Source: Sambucus nigra
Lineage: Eukaryota; Streptophyta; Magnoliopsida; Dipsacales; Adoxaceae
DNA: 64,000 nucleotides
Direction: 5' to 3'
NCBI GenBank assembly: GCA_949130495.1
Contig: OX422208.1
Coordinates: 645,070,023-645,134,022, forward strand
In this document: positions 45,734 through 57,350 of the stretch, piece by piece
Numbering within the stretch: the first letter of the stretch is position 1
How the letters are laid out: each line of letters starts with the position of its first letter
Made by a program: the position numbers and the translations under genes
Notes under the pieces: model-generated
The model's database searches: none
What the model was told of the DNA's origin: nothing
What the model saw: the letters and a program-made list of their open reading frames with translations, nothing else

Positions 45734-45820
45734 GGGTTTAATAGATATCTGATTTATGGTTTGGGTTTAATAGATATCTGATTTATGGTTTGGGTTTAAT
45801 AGATACCTGATTTATGGTTG
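45734..45820. repeat. 29-bp repeat, three copies
   Basis: GGGTTTAATAGATATCTGAT starts at 45734, 45763 and 45792 (third copy ATACCTG). Lies in the leader region of the hAT element. Confidence 0.9.
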
Positions 45821-45921
45821 AACTACACATTGAGGTTTATTTTGGCTATTTTGTTTAGCTTATTATGTTTTTTAACAGGTAATCAATATTCAATTTGCTG
45901 TTGTAACTTGTAAGGTCAACT

Positions 45922-48290
45922 ATGGAAGATATTGAGAATCAACAGGTAATAAATGTGTTGTTGAGTAATGTATGTCTTGTGTAGTATTTTTTTCATAGTT
46001 TGTAATGTGCTGTGTAATACTTATAATAAGCCTGTAATTTTAAGCCAGAATCTGAAATTTGTAGGTGGGTGGAGGAGACCCAAAATCCACTAATGCAACT
46101 ATTCATGGTTCTAACGATGCTGTCGGTGCGCCGTCGATGCCAGAATCTCCGCCAAAGCGAAAAAACCATTCATCGGTATGGGATAATAAGGACAAAAAAA
46201 AAACCGCGCAACATGTAATTATTGTGGTATTTCATACGCGTGTGATACTAAAAAAAAATGGTACTAAGAACTTGAGAAGCCATACCCCCGTTTGTCGAAA
46301 GTATGAATACAATCAGAATAATGTTGATGAAAACGGGCAAAAAATATTATCTTTCGTGCCACAAAAAGATGATGGGGTAGGTGGTCCAAGTACAAATCTT
46401 TTGCCCGTAGCATTTAGTGTAGAGGGTTGTAGACTAGGACTTGCGGAAATGTTAATTATCGATGAGCTTCCATTTCGGTTTGTAGAAAATGAAGGGTTTA
46501 GGAGATTTATGGCTTTAGCCCAGCCAAGGTTAATTATCCCAAGTCGCACCACGGTTGCACGAGATTGTATCAATGTCTTTAAAAAATTGAAGAAAGAGTT
46601 AAAAAGTGAGTTGAATGGTCAAAGGGTATGTCTTACAACCGATACATGGACGTTAATTCAAAAAATAAACTATATGTGTCTTACCGCCCATTATATTGAT
46701 AAGGAATGGAAACTTCACAAAAAAATTCTCAACTTTTGTCAAGTTAAAACTCACAAAGGTGAAGAGCTTGGGATGGTTGTTGAAGATTGTTTGATTAATT
46801 AGGGGATTGAGGGTATTTTCACCCTAACGGTTGATAATGCTAGCTCTAATAATGGTACCGTTCACCATTTCAGGAGAAAAACAAAAGCTTACAATGGTAC
46901 CATATTAGAGCATGAATATTTGCACATGAGATGTTGTGCACATATTCTCAACCTCATTGTGAGTGATGGTTTGAAGGAGTTTGATGAATCAATTGCTAAA
47001 GTGCGAAGATTCGTAAAGTATGTAAAGTCTTCACCATCTAGGTTGGATAAATTCAAGAAATATGTTGACAAAGTGAAAATAGAATCGAAGAGTTTATTAT
47101 GTCTAGATGTTCCGACAAGATGGAACTCCACATACATGATGTTGGAAGCGGCTTTAAAAATTTGAGAAAGTTTTTGATAGGATGGATGAGGATGACGAAC
47201 AATATAAAAGATACTTTGGTGGAGAACAAGATGATGATGATGTGGATGATGAGGATGGTGGAGGTAGAGGAGTTGTGGTGGGGAAGTTAGGCTCACCCGA
47301 AAAGGAAGATTGGGATAAAGTGAGAAGTTTTGTTAAATTTCGAAAAAAAATTTACAATGCAACTTTGAAATTTTCGGGGTCTTTGTATGTCACTTCCAAT
47401 GCTTTTTTCACGAGCTTATCATAATTCAAAGCAAGCTAGTTGATTTGAGAAACTATGGTGATTATGTCTTATCTTCAATGGCCGAGAACATGCAAGCAAA
47501 ATTTGATAAATATTGGAACGTGGAAAAAATAAATTTCTTGTTGTTTGTTGCGGTTGTCCTTGATCCGCGATACAAATTAAAATATGTTGAATATTATTTT
47601 GGAGAGTTGCATAGTTTTATTATGGCAATAGAGTTGACTAGGAAAGTGAAAGAGACATTAATTCGTCTCTTTGATTGGTATCATAGTCATCATTTTTTCA
47701 ATCCATCCCCAAGCACCACAAATCAATCACCAAACTTGGTGGAGGTTGATGATGATGACGATATGGATGGGCGTGCATTTTTGGCCTCTTAATTTAAAAG
47801 GCATGTAGAGGCCGAAGACAACTTTGGGGCCAAGTTGGAAGTTAAAAAATACTTATTGGAGGCAAGTGAGGAGGAGAGCAATACTTTTGATATTATTAGT
47901 TGGTGGAAGAATAATCAAACCAAATATCCAATTCTCTCTCTTGTAGCAAGGGACGTATTGTCCATACCCGTGTCTATCGTAGCATCCGAATCCGCATTTA
48001 GCACGGGAGGTCGTATTCTTGACCCATTTCGTAGCTCATTGTCCCCTAATACGGTAGAAGCCCTTGTTTGTACACAAAATTGGCTCCGGTCTTCACCAAA
48101 ACCAATTAATATTCGAGATGCATTGGATGACATTCAACAATTGGAAAAGCTTGATACGGGTAATTTTTCACTTTATATTGTTTTCATATCATAATTTTGT
48201 AAGATGTAATTTTTATATTGTATTACTAATGATTGTTGTTTGTTTTAATATTTTGTAGAGTTGTTGGGATCTCTACGTGTTGAAGATTGA
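45922..48290 (+). pseudogene. hAT transposase (RICESLEEPER-like), three exons, broken
   Basis: Inferred exons 45922-45945 (MEDIENQQ), 46065-48159 and 48259-48290, with GT...AG introns 45946-46064 and 48160-48258. The main exon begins with a BED zinc-finger region (HSSVWD, CNYCG, KNLRSHTPVC; about 46170-46295), then a catalytic core with TTDTWT (about 46639), TVDNAS (about 46830) and TRWNSTYMMLE (about 47115-47150). At the end is the hAT dimerisation domain: PILSLVARDVLSIPVS and ASESAFSTGGRILDPFRSSL (about 47930-48045). The D, D and E residues are all still visible. Breaks: two frame changes at A-runs around the BED finger, stop TAG at 46801, frameshifts near 47160 and 47420, stop TAA at 47790. 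The protein would have cut and pasted the element in the nucleus. Confidence 0.88.
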
Positions 48291-48479
48291 AGTGGCAATG
48301 TGGGTTGAACGGCATTGATATGGAAGAGCGGATAATAGATTTTGATTTCTGTTTTTAGCAGCACTAGTTTGTTTGTATTGAAATATTAAACTTGATTACT
48401 TTTGTTTTTATGCTCTTTTTATTATTTAGTATGCTAGTGGTAAGTTGCTTGTCAATGGCCATTCTTTTTATGATTTTTA

Positions 48480-48620
48480 AGCAGTTTTTTACATGTGTTT
48501 TGGGCAGATTTTTAAGCCAGTTTTGAGCAGATTTTTAAGCCATTTTTGGGCAGATTTAACAAGCAGGTTTGGGGAGATTTTTTAAGCAGGTTTTTTAGCA
48601 ATAATTTACATAAAAAACAA
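48480..48620. repeat. Degenerate ~21-bp repeats downstream of the transposase
   Basis: GCAGATTTTTAAGCC and close variants recur five to six times, between the gene and the right subterminal region. Confidence 0.7.
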
Positions 48621-49445
48621 TTGATTTTATAAAAAATTAAGGAGAAAAAGTTGTAGCAAAAAATAGCAGATTTTCTAAAAAAACAGTAGGCCAGAATGAG
48701 TTTTAAGTAGAAAGTTATTGTAAAAAAGTGCAGAATTTTAACATGAAAAAAAAAGCAAAAAAAATAATTTATTTAATCAAACTGTGTCAAACCGAATTGG
48801 ACCGAACCCGAACATTATTTGGACCGAAACACACTTGGACCGAACCCGATTAATCAGGTCCGGTTTCGGGTCTTAATAAACATGGACCGATTAATTCGGT
48901 CCGGTCCATAATAATGTCTAAACCCGAACCGGACCGGACCGTGAACACCCCTACATACACTGCACCTTTACATTTAAAGCACTTAAACACTTGCATATAT
49001 TTTTCAAATCTTTTTCGGGCTTTGACCCGTTGTCATATGTTTTTCAAAACCCCGGGTATTCAGCGACAGGGATCGCATGGTTAGTCTCTTTATCATACTG
49101 CTGCATGCAATAATTGTGGATACTGTAAGATTTGATTGTACCCAGCTCAATTCATTATATCTAGGTATGATTCAGTATTTCAGTATTTTCCTTTTAGGTA
49201 TGTTGCCCGTAGACTGATAGGATTTTTCTTTTAGCATTATTGTGATAACCGATGGTTTACTTGGTTTACATTATTTATGACTATTCTCTTATCAGTTATA
49301 TTGTCATTTTAGTTGGTGCATATATATGTTGGTTGTATTTAAATATTTGTTGTGACAGTGATGCTAAGAATGAAATCGTAATTAATTCCTATTTAATTTG
49401 AATAAAGGCCTGATCAAGTGGTATTAAAATAGACGGGGTGTCACG

Positions 49446-49597
49446 CCATCAAAATCAGGATTCTTGTGATCCATATAAACTTCCTTTCTCACAACCCAAG
49501 TGAAGACTCCGTGAAGTCAACGAGGCCTCTGTATTGGTAGTTACAACAATTGTTTGTACCGATCTTCCCTGATTTTGGGCCCAATCGACCAACGCGT
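49446..49597. other. Spacer between chromoviruses B and C
   Basis: No feature recognised. Its last five bases, CGCGT, are the left target duplication of element C. Confidence 0.4.
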
Positions 49598-50516
49598 TGT
49601 GACAACCCGCCTAATTAAATATCGGGTGATCAGTCCTTTATTAAATTTAAAACAGAATATCCAGTTGGATCAATCTTAGCATCACTGTCGAAAACCTTTT
49701 ATTAATTACTAACCACCTAATATTTAAAAAAGTTCGATGCCAAATTTTATCCTTTTATATAACATGTAAGCAATTAAAAGGATTAACTAAACATACACCA
49801 TCCAATAACAATCTCATAGGAATTAAAACGATGTAATGAAATAAACTGAGTCTGGAGTAAACACTTCTAGTCTAAATCCTAAATACAATAATCAGAAATG
49901 AAGTAAATCCCAAAACTAAAATATAAATGAATGTCTGAAACCACAATCTCTAAATAAGAATGGGCAACATGCCCTGACTAGAATAAATAACTCTGAATGA
50001 ATCAAGGATAAATATGGAGGTGTCTAGTACCGAGGTCCTATAACTTCCGCAACAGCTACATCACGTCAACTGAATGGAACTCATATGCTTGGCGTCCCTG
50101 TGGCTGCGCACCTAAAAATATTTTACAAAAAAATGGATTTGAAAGCAAACGGGTCAAAGCCCGAGTTGAAAACAGTTTTAAAACATCAAGTATTTAAATG
50201 CATAAATACCAGATAATTATATACATGTTAGTCACGTGTACTCACTTGAGACCCTCACCCCTTAACTATTGTGCACACCGAACGTATAATTATTACCCTT
50301 ACTACTTATGTTACCCCACCTAACTAGATTTTAACAGTCTTCGTATATGGCAACTAACCTATTGTACCCACCCATATAATATAACTATACGTTATGTGGT
50401 TCCTCATATTTTGTTAATTGATTCCAAGTATCTCATTAATCTATTAAGTTCTTACACACTTAATATATATTAGCATCATCATTTTGTTCCACTAATCAAG
50501 ACAGTAGAATAAACAC

Positions 50517-50559
<43 letters not shown>

Positions 50560-52531
50560 CTAATACCTCACCCCACATAGGCAAAACGAACGGTGCGTAC
50601 ATATTCTGATATCAAGTCCCGGTTCCTCATGTACATAATAAAGACTATCGATTTCGAATCTATCACGAGTCAGTAATAAAACAAATCACACACAAACTGG
50701 AGGCGAAAATGGACCATGGTGTAATGGGTCACGCACATACCTACGCACCCATATAACCTAAACTTATCCACTCACACAATTCCTCCTTAGATCCTACGCT
50801 TTGAGGTACTAATTTATACCCCCCTCCCCGGAACGGCTCCTCAAGACAAGACTGTCCCCTTCAAGACCTCCCGACGAGAGCAAGTATGGTAAGTAAGTCA
50901 TACACATAAAAATCCATACAATAAGTATTCACACAACCTGAGTATTTATAAATTCAATATTGGTATACACAGATCCCATATTACAAGTCTCACGAGTTGT
51001 ATTTATAACCCGTATAGAATACGTAAATTTAATTAACGCCATAACTCTCGTCGTATAAATTCAAGTACCTTTCCCTGTCCCAAAGATTTACGAAGTCACC
51101 CAATTATTCTGTAGGTTAATTGAGTACTATAGTGTCCCCTTACTACTGGTATTAACCCTAAGTCATCATTTATCCGAATTAAACCCCAATCCATAAAATT
51201 TGTAATCGTAACGCATCCGAAAACACACGTAAATCTCCTCATTCAATCCCATACATAATGATATTTTTCGGGCCTTAAAACTATAACCATACTGACATTC
51301 CCTAAGTCCCATTATATTCAATTAATCAACATTAAGGGTTCTTAAAAGTTGGGGTTGCATCGAAACTAAAGAGGAAAATAAGTCACAAATTTCAGGGGAG
51401 TCGATCGATCGACATTCTTGGGTCGATCGATCGATCGAACAGGTATCAACCTGGTTTTTCTGCAAATTAAGGCTACGAGTTTCTTCAACCAAAAATCTCT
51501 AAAACCTTCTTAATTCATTCCCAAACTCCAAAACGAAGGTGCAAAACATTAAATTAACACATATAGACAATTGCTAGCATACAAGGATCATTTAAACATC
51601 AAGATTCATTAACTTTTCAATTGAATTCCAATTTAACTCCTAAAACCCTAGTTTATGGCTTTTCTTCACGAACATGATCAAAACTCTGAATCCTCTACGT
51701 AACGATTCCCATAATGTATTAAATGTCATTTATCCATAACAGTATTACAATCCTAACCAGAATATGATTTAATCTAAAATTTGTCCTCTACATGCATGAA
51801 ATTTAATTCTTAATCATATTCTACTAAAATAGATCATTTATATAGCTGAATTTAAGCAAGAACAATACTTGCCTTATAATAGTAGGTCTGATCCTTTGAT
51901 GATGAAGGGTATGGCTACGTTCCTCGTCTTCCGATCTACACTCCGGTGGCGTTAATTGTGAAAGAGGTGCAACAATAGGTGATTTTTGGATTGAGATCTC
52001 TTCTCCTTCCTCTTCCAATTGCCTCTATTATTTTTGTGTTTGATGAACATAGAATACCTAACCCTAGCAGCTGATATAGCCTTAGGAAATTCGTGAGTTT
52101 AATTACTCCAAAAATTAAAATGTCTAAAATACCCTCCCGGAGTGCTGGTTTGGCTTAAAAATGTCCCGGGACCCAAATTAAACTCCGGGTAGACTTTTCC
52201 GCCTATCTCGACCATTTCAGAAACTTTGGCACACTCGAAATGATCATACGAGTGACTTATAAATAAAATACTTTTATTTCATTAAATTTAGTCCCGATAT
52301 GTCTGGCACGCGTGTCCCGACTTAATTACCATAAATGTCGTATTATTCGCTCGCAACAATTTATTCATAATTACACATTACTTTACTCACTAAGTAATAT
52401 TCAACATAATTCATATCAATAAATACTAACTCTCGTCGCGCTAGTAATTATCTAATTAAATTCATATTAATTATAAATAAATTTTCTCATTTTTTAGTCA
52501 ATTAAAACCATTAAAAATACGAGGTATTACA
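49598..52531 (-). repeat. 3' LTR of chromovirus C
   Basis: Contains a (TG)n run at 50520-50553 and two TCGATCGATCGA blocks at 51403-51439. Partner of 57351-60790. Confidence 0.92.
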
Positions 52532-52545
52532 TACTTACCCCCCAA
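52532..52545 (-). promoter_or_regulatory. Polypurine tract of chromovirus C
   Basis: The minus strand reads TTGGGGGGTAAGTA directly before TGTAATACC, preceded by GGGACGAAATTCTATTA, the usual sequence after the stop codon of Tekay/Del pol. Confidence 0.75.
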
Positions 52546-52635
52546 TAATAGAATTTCGTCCCGAAATTCGAAAAAAATAGGTATACCTGGTAAAAATAAC
52601 TCTGGATATTTATCACGCATATCATCTTCGCACTC

Positions 52636-53085
52636 CTAAGTAGACTCCCCCGCATTATGATGCCGACACTGAACACGTTCTAACGACACTACCTTTGACC
52701 CCAGCTTCCTCTCATTACGGTCTAGGATAGCAACTGGCCCCTCCTCGTAGGAACTATCGGGTTGTAAATATATCTCCTTTAAAGCAATATGAGTGTGGGC
52801 TAACTCATCCCGAAGATATCTCATCAACGAAGAAATATGGAACACGTCATGGATCCTATGCAAGTGCTCTGGTAACCCAAGTTTGTAAGCCACTGACCCA
52901 ATTTGCTCAATAATATGGAATGGTCCAACATACCTCGACACCAATTTCCATTTCTTCCAAAACCGCATTATCCCCTTCATAGGAGATACTCGTAACAACA
53001 CATGGTCCCCCACATTGAACTCCCTGAAGAATCTCTTGGCATCGGTATAGCTCTTCTGTCTTTCCTGAGCAACCCGAATACGGCT
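52636..53085 (-). pseudogene. Chromovirus C integrase C-terminus with chromodomain-like tail
   Basis: A 126-codon frame (52636-53013): GDHVLLRVSPMKGIMRFWKK (GPF/Y module start), YVGPFHIIEQIGSVAYKLGL, HDVFHISSLMRYLRDELA and AILDRNERKLGSKVVSLERV then RHHNAGEST, where intact relatives read VQWRHHNxEEATWE. The region binds DNA and is believed to direct integration to heterochromatin marked by H3K9 methylation. The frame stops short of the end of the tail. Confidence 0.85.
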
Positions 53086-53900
53086 CTAAATCATTTCAAT
53101 CCTGGCCGAGGTATCTTGAATCACCTCTGGACCAAGTAGCTTGTTGTCCCCCACCTCGAAACAACACCCTGGATAACGACAAGGCCTACCGTATAATGCC
53201 TCGAATGGAGCCATGCCAATAGTAAGATGGTATGAGTTATTATAAGCAAACTCCATTAGTGGAAAATATTTCTCCCAGCCCCCGCCAAAATCAAGAATGC
53301 AAATTCGCAACATATCCTCTAACATCTGATTCGTCCACACGGTCTGCCCATTAGTCTGCGGGTGATAGGCCGAACTCAATCGTAACTCCTTACCTATGGC
53401 CTCCTAGAAGCTCTCCCAGAATTTGGACACAAAAATCTTGTCCCAGTCGGACACATAATCAAGGGGAATCCCGTGGAGTCTCACTATCTCAGAAATGAAG
53501 ATCTGAGTATACCACTCTGCAATATAATCGGTCTGAACTGGCAGAAAATGAGCTACCTTGGTCAGCCGATCCACAATCACCCATATGAAATCGTGACCCC
53601 TTTGTGATGTAGGCAACCCTGTGATGAAATCCATGGAAATGTTCTCCCATTTACACATAGGGATCTCTAACGACTATAGGAGTCCTGGTGGTCTCTGGTG
53701 ATCCACTTTTACCAGCTGACAAGTGACACATTTCGAAACAAACTCGACGATGTCCTTCTTCATTCCACTCCACCACTACTGTCGTCTCATATCCTGGTAT
53801 ATATTATCCCCTTTGGGGTGTACCGCAAATCGTGAACCATGCGACTCTACCATCACCGCATATTGTAAATCCCCCCCCCCCATGAACTACTAGCCTGCCA
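53086..53900 (-). pseudogene. Chromovirus C integrase core
   Basis: Zinc region about 53730-53830 ([10 protein letters not shown]), core start WENISMDFITGLPTSQRGHD with the first catalytic Asp (53600-53650), second Asp in LDYVSDWDKIF (53430-53460), then SSAYHPQTNGQTVWTNQMLE (53320-53379). In active relatives that last stretch reads GQTERTNQ: the catalytic Glu is Val here. EFAYNNSYHLTIGMAPFEAL and YGRPCRYPGC follow. A stop separates the pieces near 53400. Confidence 0.88.
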
Positions 53901-54424
53901 TTGAAGCATAAGCCCCCATCTGAACTCACAGAATACGACTTTTCCCCCTCAGCTAAAAGCTATACAATCCGATCCTGACCGAATGAGTCTGCTGCCTGAG
54001 TCCGTATCACCCTAGTAACGATCTCGGGTGTAACCATCATCACTGGCATGAATGAGCGGGCAACTGCATCCTAATATCCCAGTTCATTCCATTTCACCTT
54101 CCACACCTCGCCCACCTCTCTTGCTGGCCTACGGCTCAACGCGTATGCTACCACATTTGCCTTCTCCGGATTATATTAGATGTCAAACTAATAGTCTTTC
54201 ATAAATTCAAGCCACCTTCTCTGACGCAAATTCAACTCCCACTGCGTGAACAGGTACAACAGTGACTTGTGATCTGTGAATAGGCAAAATTTCTCCCCCA
54301 ATAGATAATGTCTCCATATCCGAAAAGCAAACACGACTGCTGGTAACTCCAAGTCGTGGGTGGGGTAATTCCTCTCGTGAGACTTAAGCTTACGGGAATC
54401 ATAAGCTATAACCTTATACTCCTG
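53901..54424 (-). pseudogene. Chromovirus C RNase H, second half
   Basis: [20 protein letters not shown] (about 54330-54390), [20 protein letters not shown] (about 54240-54310), [11 protein letters not shown] and NVVAYALSRRPA (about 54120-54150). The last reads YALSRR where DALSRR is normal, so an active-site Asp is lost. Stops near 54180 and 54420. Confidence 0.85.
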
Positions 54425-54817
54425 CTAAAGCACACCCCCAAGTCCTAATGAGGACACATCAGTATACACCAAGTATTCCACTCCCGGCCTAGGCAGTGCT
54501 AGAATTAGTGCTGAAATTAGCTTGTCCTCGAGCTCATCAAAAGCCAACTGGCAGGCATTATCCCAGATAAATGGTACCCCTTTACGAGTCAAATTAGTCA
54601 ACGGACCCGCTATCTTCGAAAATCCCAGAATAAACTGCCCGTAGTATCCGACTAACCCCAATAAACTACGTATCTCTGTCGGCGTCGTGGGTTGTCCCCA
54701 CTCCCTCACCATAGATACCTTCCCTGGATCTACAGATATCCCTCTTTCAGAAATAATGTTCCCCAAAAACTGAACCACTCTCAGCGAGAACCCACACTTC
54801 TCATATTTCGTATACAA
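54425..54817 (-). pseudogene. Chromovirus C connection domain and start of RNase H
   Basis: A 131-codon frame reading CGFSLRVVQFLGNIISERGI, SVDPGKVSMVREWGQPTT, LGLVGYYGQFILGFSKIAGP and PGVEYLVYTDVSSLGLGGVL. The YTDVS segment corresponds to the first RNase H Asp. Continues from the reverse transcriptase after a stop at about 54820-54835. Confidence 0.88.
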
Positions 54818-54835
54818 CTCGTGCTCACGTAGTGT

Positions 54836-55216
54836 CTACAAAACCTTCCTCAAATGCTCGGCATGCTCCTCCTCGGTCTGAGAATAAAACAGGATGTCAT
54901 CTATGAAGACAATGACAAACTGATCTAAGAACTCTCTGAACACCCTGTTCATCAAGTCTATAAACACGGCCGATGCGTTGGTTATCCCAAATGGCATAAC
55001 CCTTAACTCATAGGATCGATATCTAGTCAAGAAGGTAGTTTTAGACACGTAATGCTCTCTGATACGTACCCGATGGTATCCTGACCTCAAATCTATCTTC
55101 GAGAAGTAGACAGCGCCCCTTAACTGGTCGAATAAGTCATCGATTCGGGGCAACTGATACTTATTCCGTATCGTGACCTTATTCAGCTCTTGGTAGTCAA
55201 CACACAACCATAACAA
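54836..55216 (-). pseudogene. Chromovirus C reverse transcriptase
   Basis: A 127-codon frame with all core boxes: [20 protein letters not shown] (residues 4-23), [16 protein letters not shown] (37-52, first Asp at 42), [20 protein letters not shown] (62-81) and the catalytic [11 protein letters not shown] (103-113). Domain motifs are intact, but the surrounding polyprotein frame is cut by stops on both sides. Copies element RNA to DNA in virus-like particles. Confidence 0.9.
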
Positions 55217-55591
55217 CCCATCTCCTTTCTTTACGAACAGTACGGGAGCACCCTAGGGCAAGGTACTCCTACGAATGAAGCCATATCCCAATAACTGCTC
55301 GATCTGATCCTGTAACTCCCTCATTTTTACCGGAGCCATATGACAAGGTGCACGGGCTATTGGTCGAGTGCCTGGTGTCGAGTCTATCACAAATTTAATC
55401 TCTCTGCTAGGTGGTAGCCCTGGTATGTCCTGAAATACATCAGCGAACTCACGAACAATCATAATCGAATAAAGTGGAATTACCACTTTCGTACAGGTCT
55501 CATCCTCTATATAATATAAATGGGTTGACGAACCTCCCTTGGAATGAGGCATCGCCATAAAAAACATCTTCTGACCTGGTATGGCGAACAC
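55217..55591 (-). pseudogene. Chromovirus C protease-reverse transcriptase linker
   Basis: Reads PHSKGGSSTHLYYIEDETC, REFADVFQDIPGLPPSREIK, FVIDSTPGTRPIARAPCHMA and IEQLLGYGFIRRSTLP, the invariant run-up to gypsy reverse transcriptase. It overlaps the protease frame by 85 bases in another phase, marking a frameshift between them. Confidence 0.88.
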
Positions 55592-55902
55592 AATACTACG
55601 GCTATAGCAATAATCATGGCCCTATACGTAACTAGCCAATCCATCGTAATAACAGCATCATACTCGGACATATCTAATATAAGCATATCAACAGGTAAAA
55701 TAAATCTCCCAATCTCCATACCCATGCCTCGACATATAAAGAATATCAGTGACCCATAACCCAACGGCGAATATACACTAGTAACCGTACTATCTTTCGT
55801 GTCTAATAATCTCGTGGCGCGTGCAAATCTAGTGGCAATGAAAGAGTGTGAAGTCCCCGTGTCAAATATTACCCGCCCCAAAGTCCCCTGGATAGAAAAC
55901 AT
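55592..55902 (-). pseudogene. Chromovirus C protease
   Basis: GRVIFDTGTSHSFIATRFAR contains the aspartic-protease box DTG at residues 14-16 of the 55902 frame, so the active-site Asp is kept. VYSPLGYGSL and LILDMSEYDAVITMDWL follow, as in other chromovirus proteases. The next segment is out of frame. Confidence 0.88.
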
Positions 55903-57180
55903 ACCCTCAACTACGGGTGGAGCCTGGGGAACTGCGACCCGGTAGACATTGTAAACACGCTCATACTATAGTTATCCCTACTGAACGAGAACTGCTGGAA
56001 TAGCTGGTAAGGCTGACATCTGAGGTGGCACTGGAAGGGCGACTGGGAAGATAGGTCGCTAGGGCTCCTGTCGATCACCCTATTGTTGTTATTGTGGGGC
56101 CCTACCCTTCTCAAGAAACTCCTATTTCTTGTGTCCAGTCTTGCTACATACAAAATACTTACCCATAAAGTTTCCCCCTCTCTGACCCTGCTGTGCTCGG
56201 CCCTGATGGCCGCTACCACCCCTCCCTTAGCCCTGCTGAAAGTGCTATTGTCCCTGCCTAAAACCTCCATGTCTCTGCCTGTGATCACCTGATCTGAACC
56301 TCTTAGCACGGTTCCCCTGATAGAAACTCTACCCACCCTATCTTTGCTGACATTGAGCTGGTTGTGCCCCACTGGCACCATTACCCTCTGAACTACCCTG
56401 CTGGCTGGACTCCCCCACTCATTTGCTTCCCTTTGGATGGAAGCGGTGATCCTGACAGTGTAGTGGGGAAATGTTAAGCACATCAGTATATGCACCCAAT
56501 GAAAGATTACCCAAAAGGCACTCATGAATCCTCCAAGTCAAGTTGTCCATAAACATCTGAATTTTCTTCCCCTCAGTAGGTACCTAACCTGGCACCAGAT
56601 TAATCAATCTCGTAAACTCTTCCTCGTACTCCACAACGGTTTTCCCTTCCTGGGTGAGGTCCAGTAATTTCCTCCTCATCTCAGTCTGAACGGCGAAAGG
56701 GAAATATTTACGGTTGAACCGTACCCAGAAGTCCTGAATGGTCATGTTGTCTCTCTCCTCAGCAGTGGTAATAGACTCCCACCACTGCAGTGACGCTCTC
56801 ACTAGCTTAAAAGTAGCTAGTATCTGCCTCTGTACCTCGGTGCACTCGTACATCCTCAAGTGTCGCTGAATGTCTTTCTTCCATTGGCTCGCTACCGCAA
56901 CATCGGAACTCCCTGTGAACTCCGGGGGATGTACCTTTTGGAAGGCATCTTTGACTCGCTCCTAAGCAGAAGGGAACACGTGAGATGATAATGGTGTTTT
57001 TGCCACTGCTTGTGCCTGGGGTGGAGCCTACTGTACTACGGTTAAAGCTGCATTTACCACTTGTGCAACGATAGCGACAACCTCGGCAGCATTCATCGTA
57101 CTCTGGGCCGGAGCTGGCTCGGGCTGGACACCCCTAGGAGCTCGTTGTGCACGTCTGGGAAGTATCTGAGATGAGAGAGA
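55903..57180 (-). pseudogene. Chromovirus C gag
   Basis: Starts near 57180 with an alanine- and glutamine-rich leader (AEVVAIVAQVVNAALTVVQ then a stop). The capsid domain follows at 56584-56960: VHPPEFTGSSDVAVASQWKK, RMYECTEVQRQILATFKLVR, WWESITTAEERDN, FNRKYFPFAVQTEMRRKLLD and EYEEEFTRLINLVPG. After a stop, remnants of the zinc-knuckle region appear at about 56120-56165 (FVCSKTGHKK, then a stop where the final Cys should be). The segment 56396-56525 has a diverged isolated copy at 22861-22985. Confidence 0.85.
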
Positions 57181-57331
57181 AGCTTTATAAGTCTATAGTA
57201 AATATCTCAAAATAGCTGAAGACGTAAAATGCGCAATTAATGAATACAACAGTCCTAAATATAATGCTCTACATCAAAGAAAGCTACGCTGGAAGCATAA
57301 TAAGCCACAAAGATCCTAAAAACTCTAGAAC

Positions 57332-57350
57332 CTGATACTCTAATACCATC
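57332..57350 (-). promoter_or_regulatory. Primer-binding site of chromovirus C
   Basis: The minus strand reads GATGGTATTAGAGTATCAGG just inside the LTR; TGGTATTAGAG is one change from the Met-initiator tRNA site TGGTATCAGAG. Confidence 0.75.

Larger units (their letters stand above)
45117..48953 (+). mobile_element. Ac-type hAT DNA transposon, 3837 bp
   Basis: Ends TAGGGGTGTGCA at left and, inverted, TAGGGGTGTTCA at right. Both are flanked by a perfect 8-bp target duplication CATACACT (45109-45116 and 48954-48961), the hAT hallmark. Subterminal regions on both sides are packed with ACCGAA/GGACCG words in both orientations, probable transposase-binding sites. Inside is one broken transposase gene. 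It sits in the 3' LTR of chromovirus B and so is younger. Length and layout are those of an autonomous element that later decayed. Confidence 0.95.
42996..49445 (+). repeat. 3' LTR of chromovirus B, interrupted by a hAT element
   Basis: Begins TGTAATACCCCGTAC. It ends near 49445 (GACGGGGTGTCACG), corresponding to the GGCGGGGTGTCACA end of element C's LTR. Without the hAT insertion and its duplicated 8 bp it is about 2.6 kb. No 5' partner is present. The matching words near both ends show that B and C are related families of the Tekay/Del type. Confidence 0.72.

Noticed and set aside
46889..47296. Minus-strand His-rich frame of 135 codons
   Set aside because: Antisense to the hAT transposase; the His run is the complement of its Asp/Glu-coding GATGATGA stretch.
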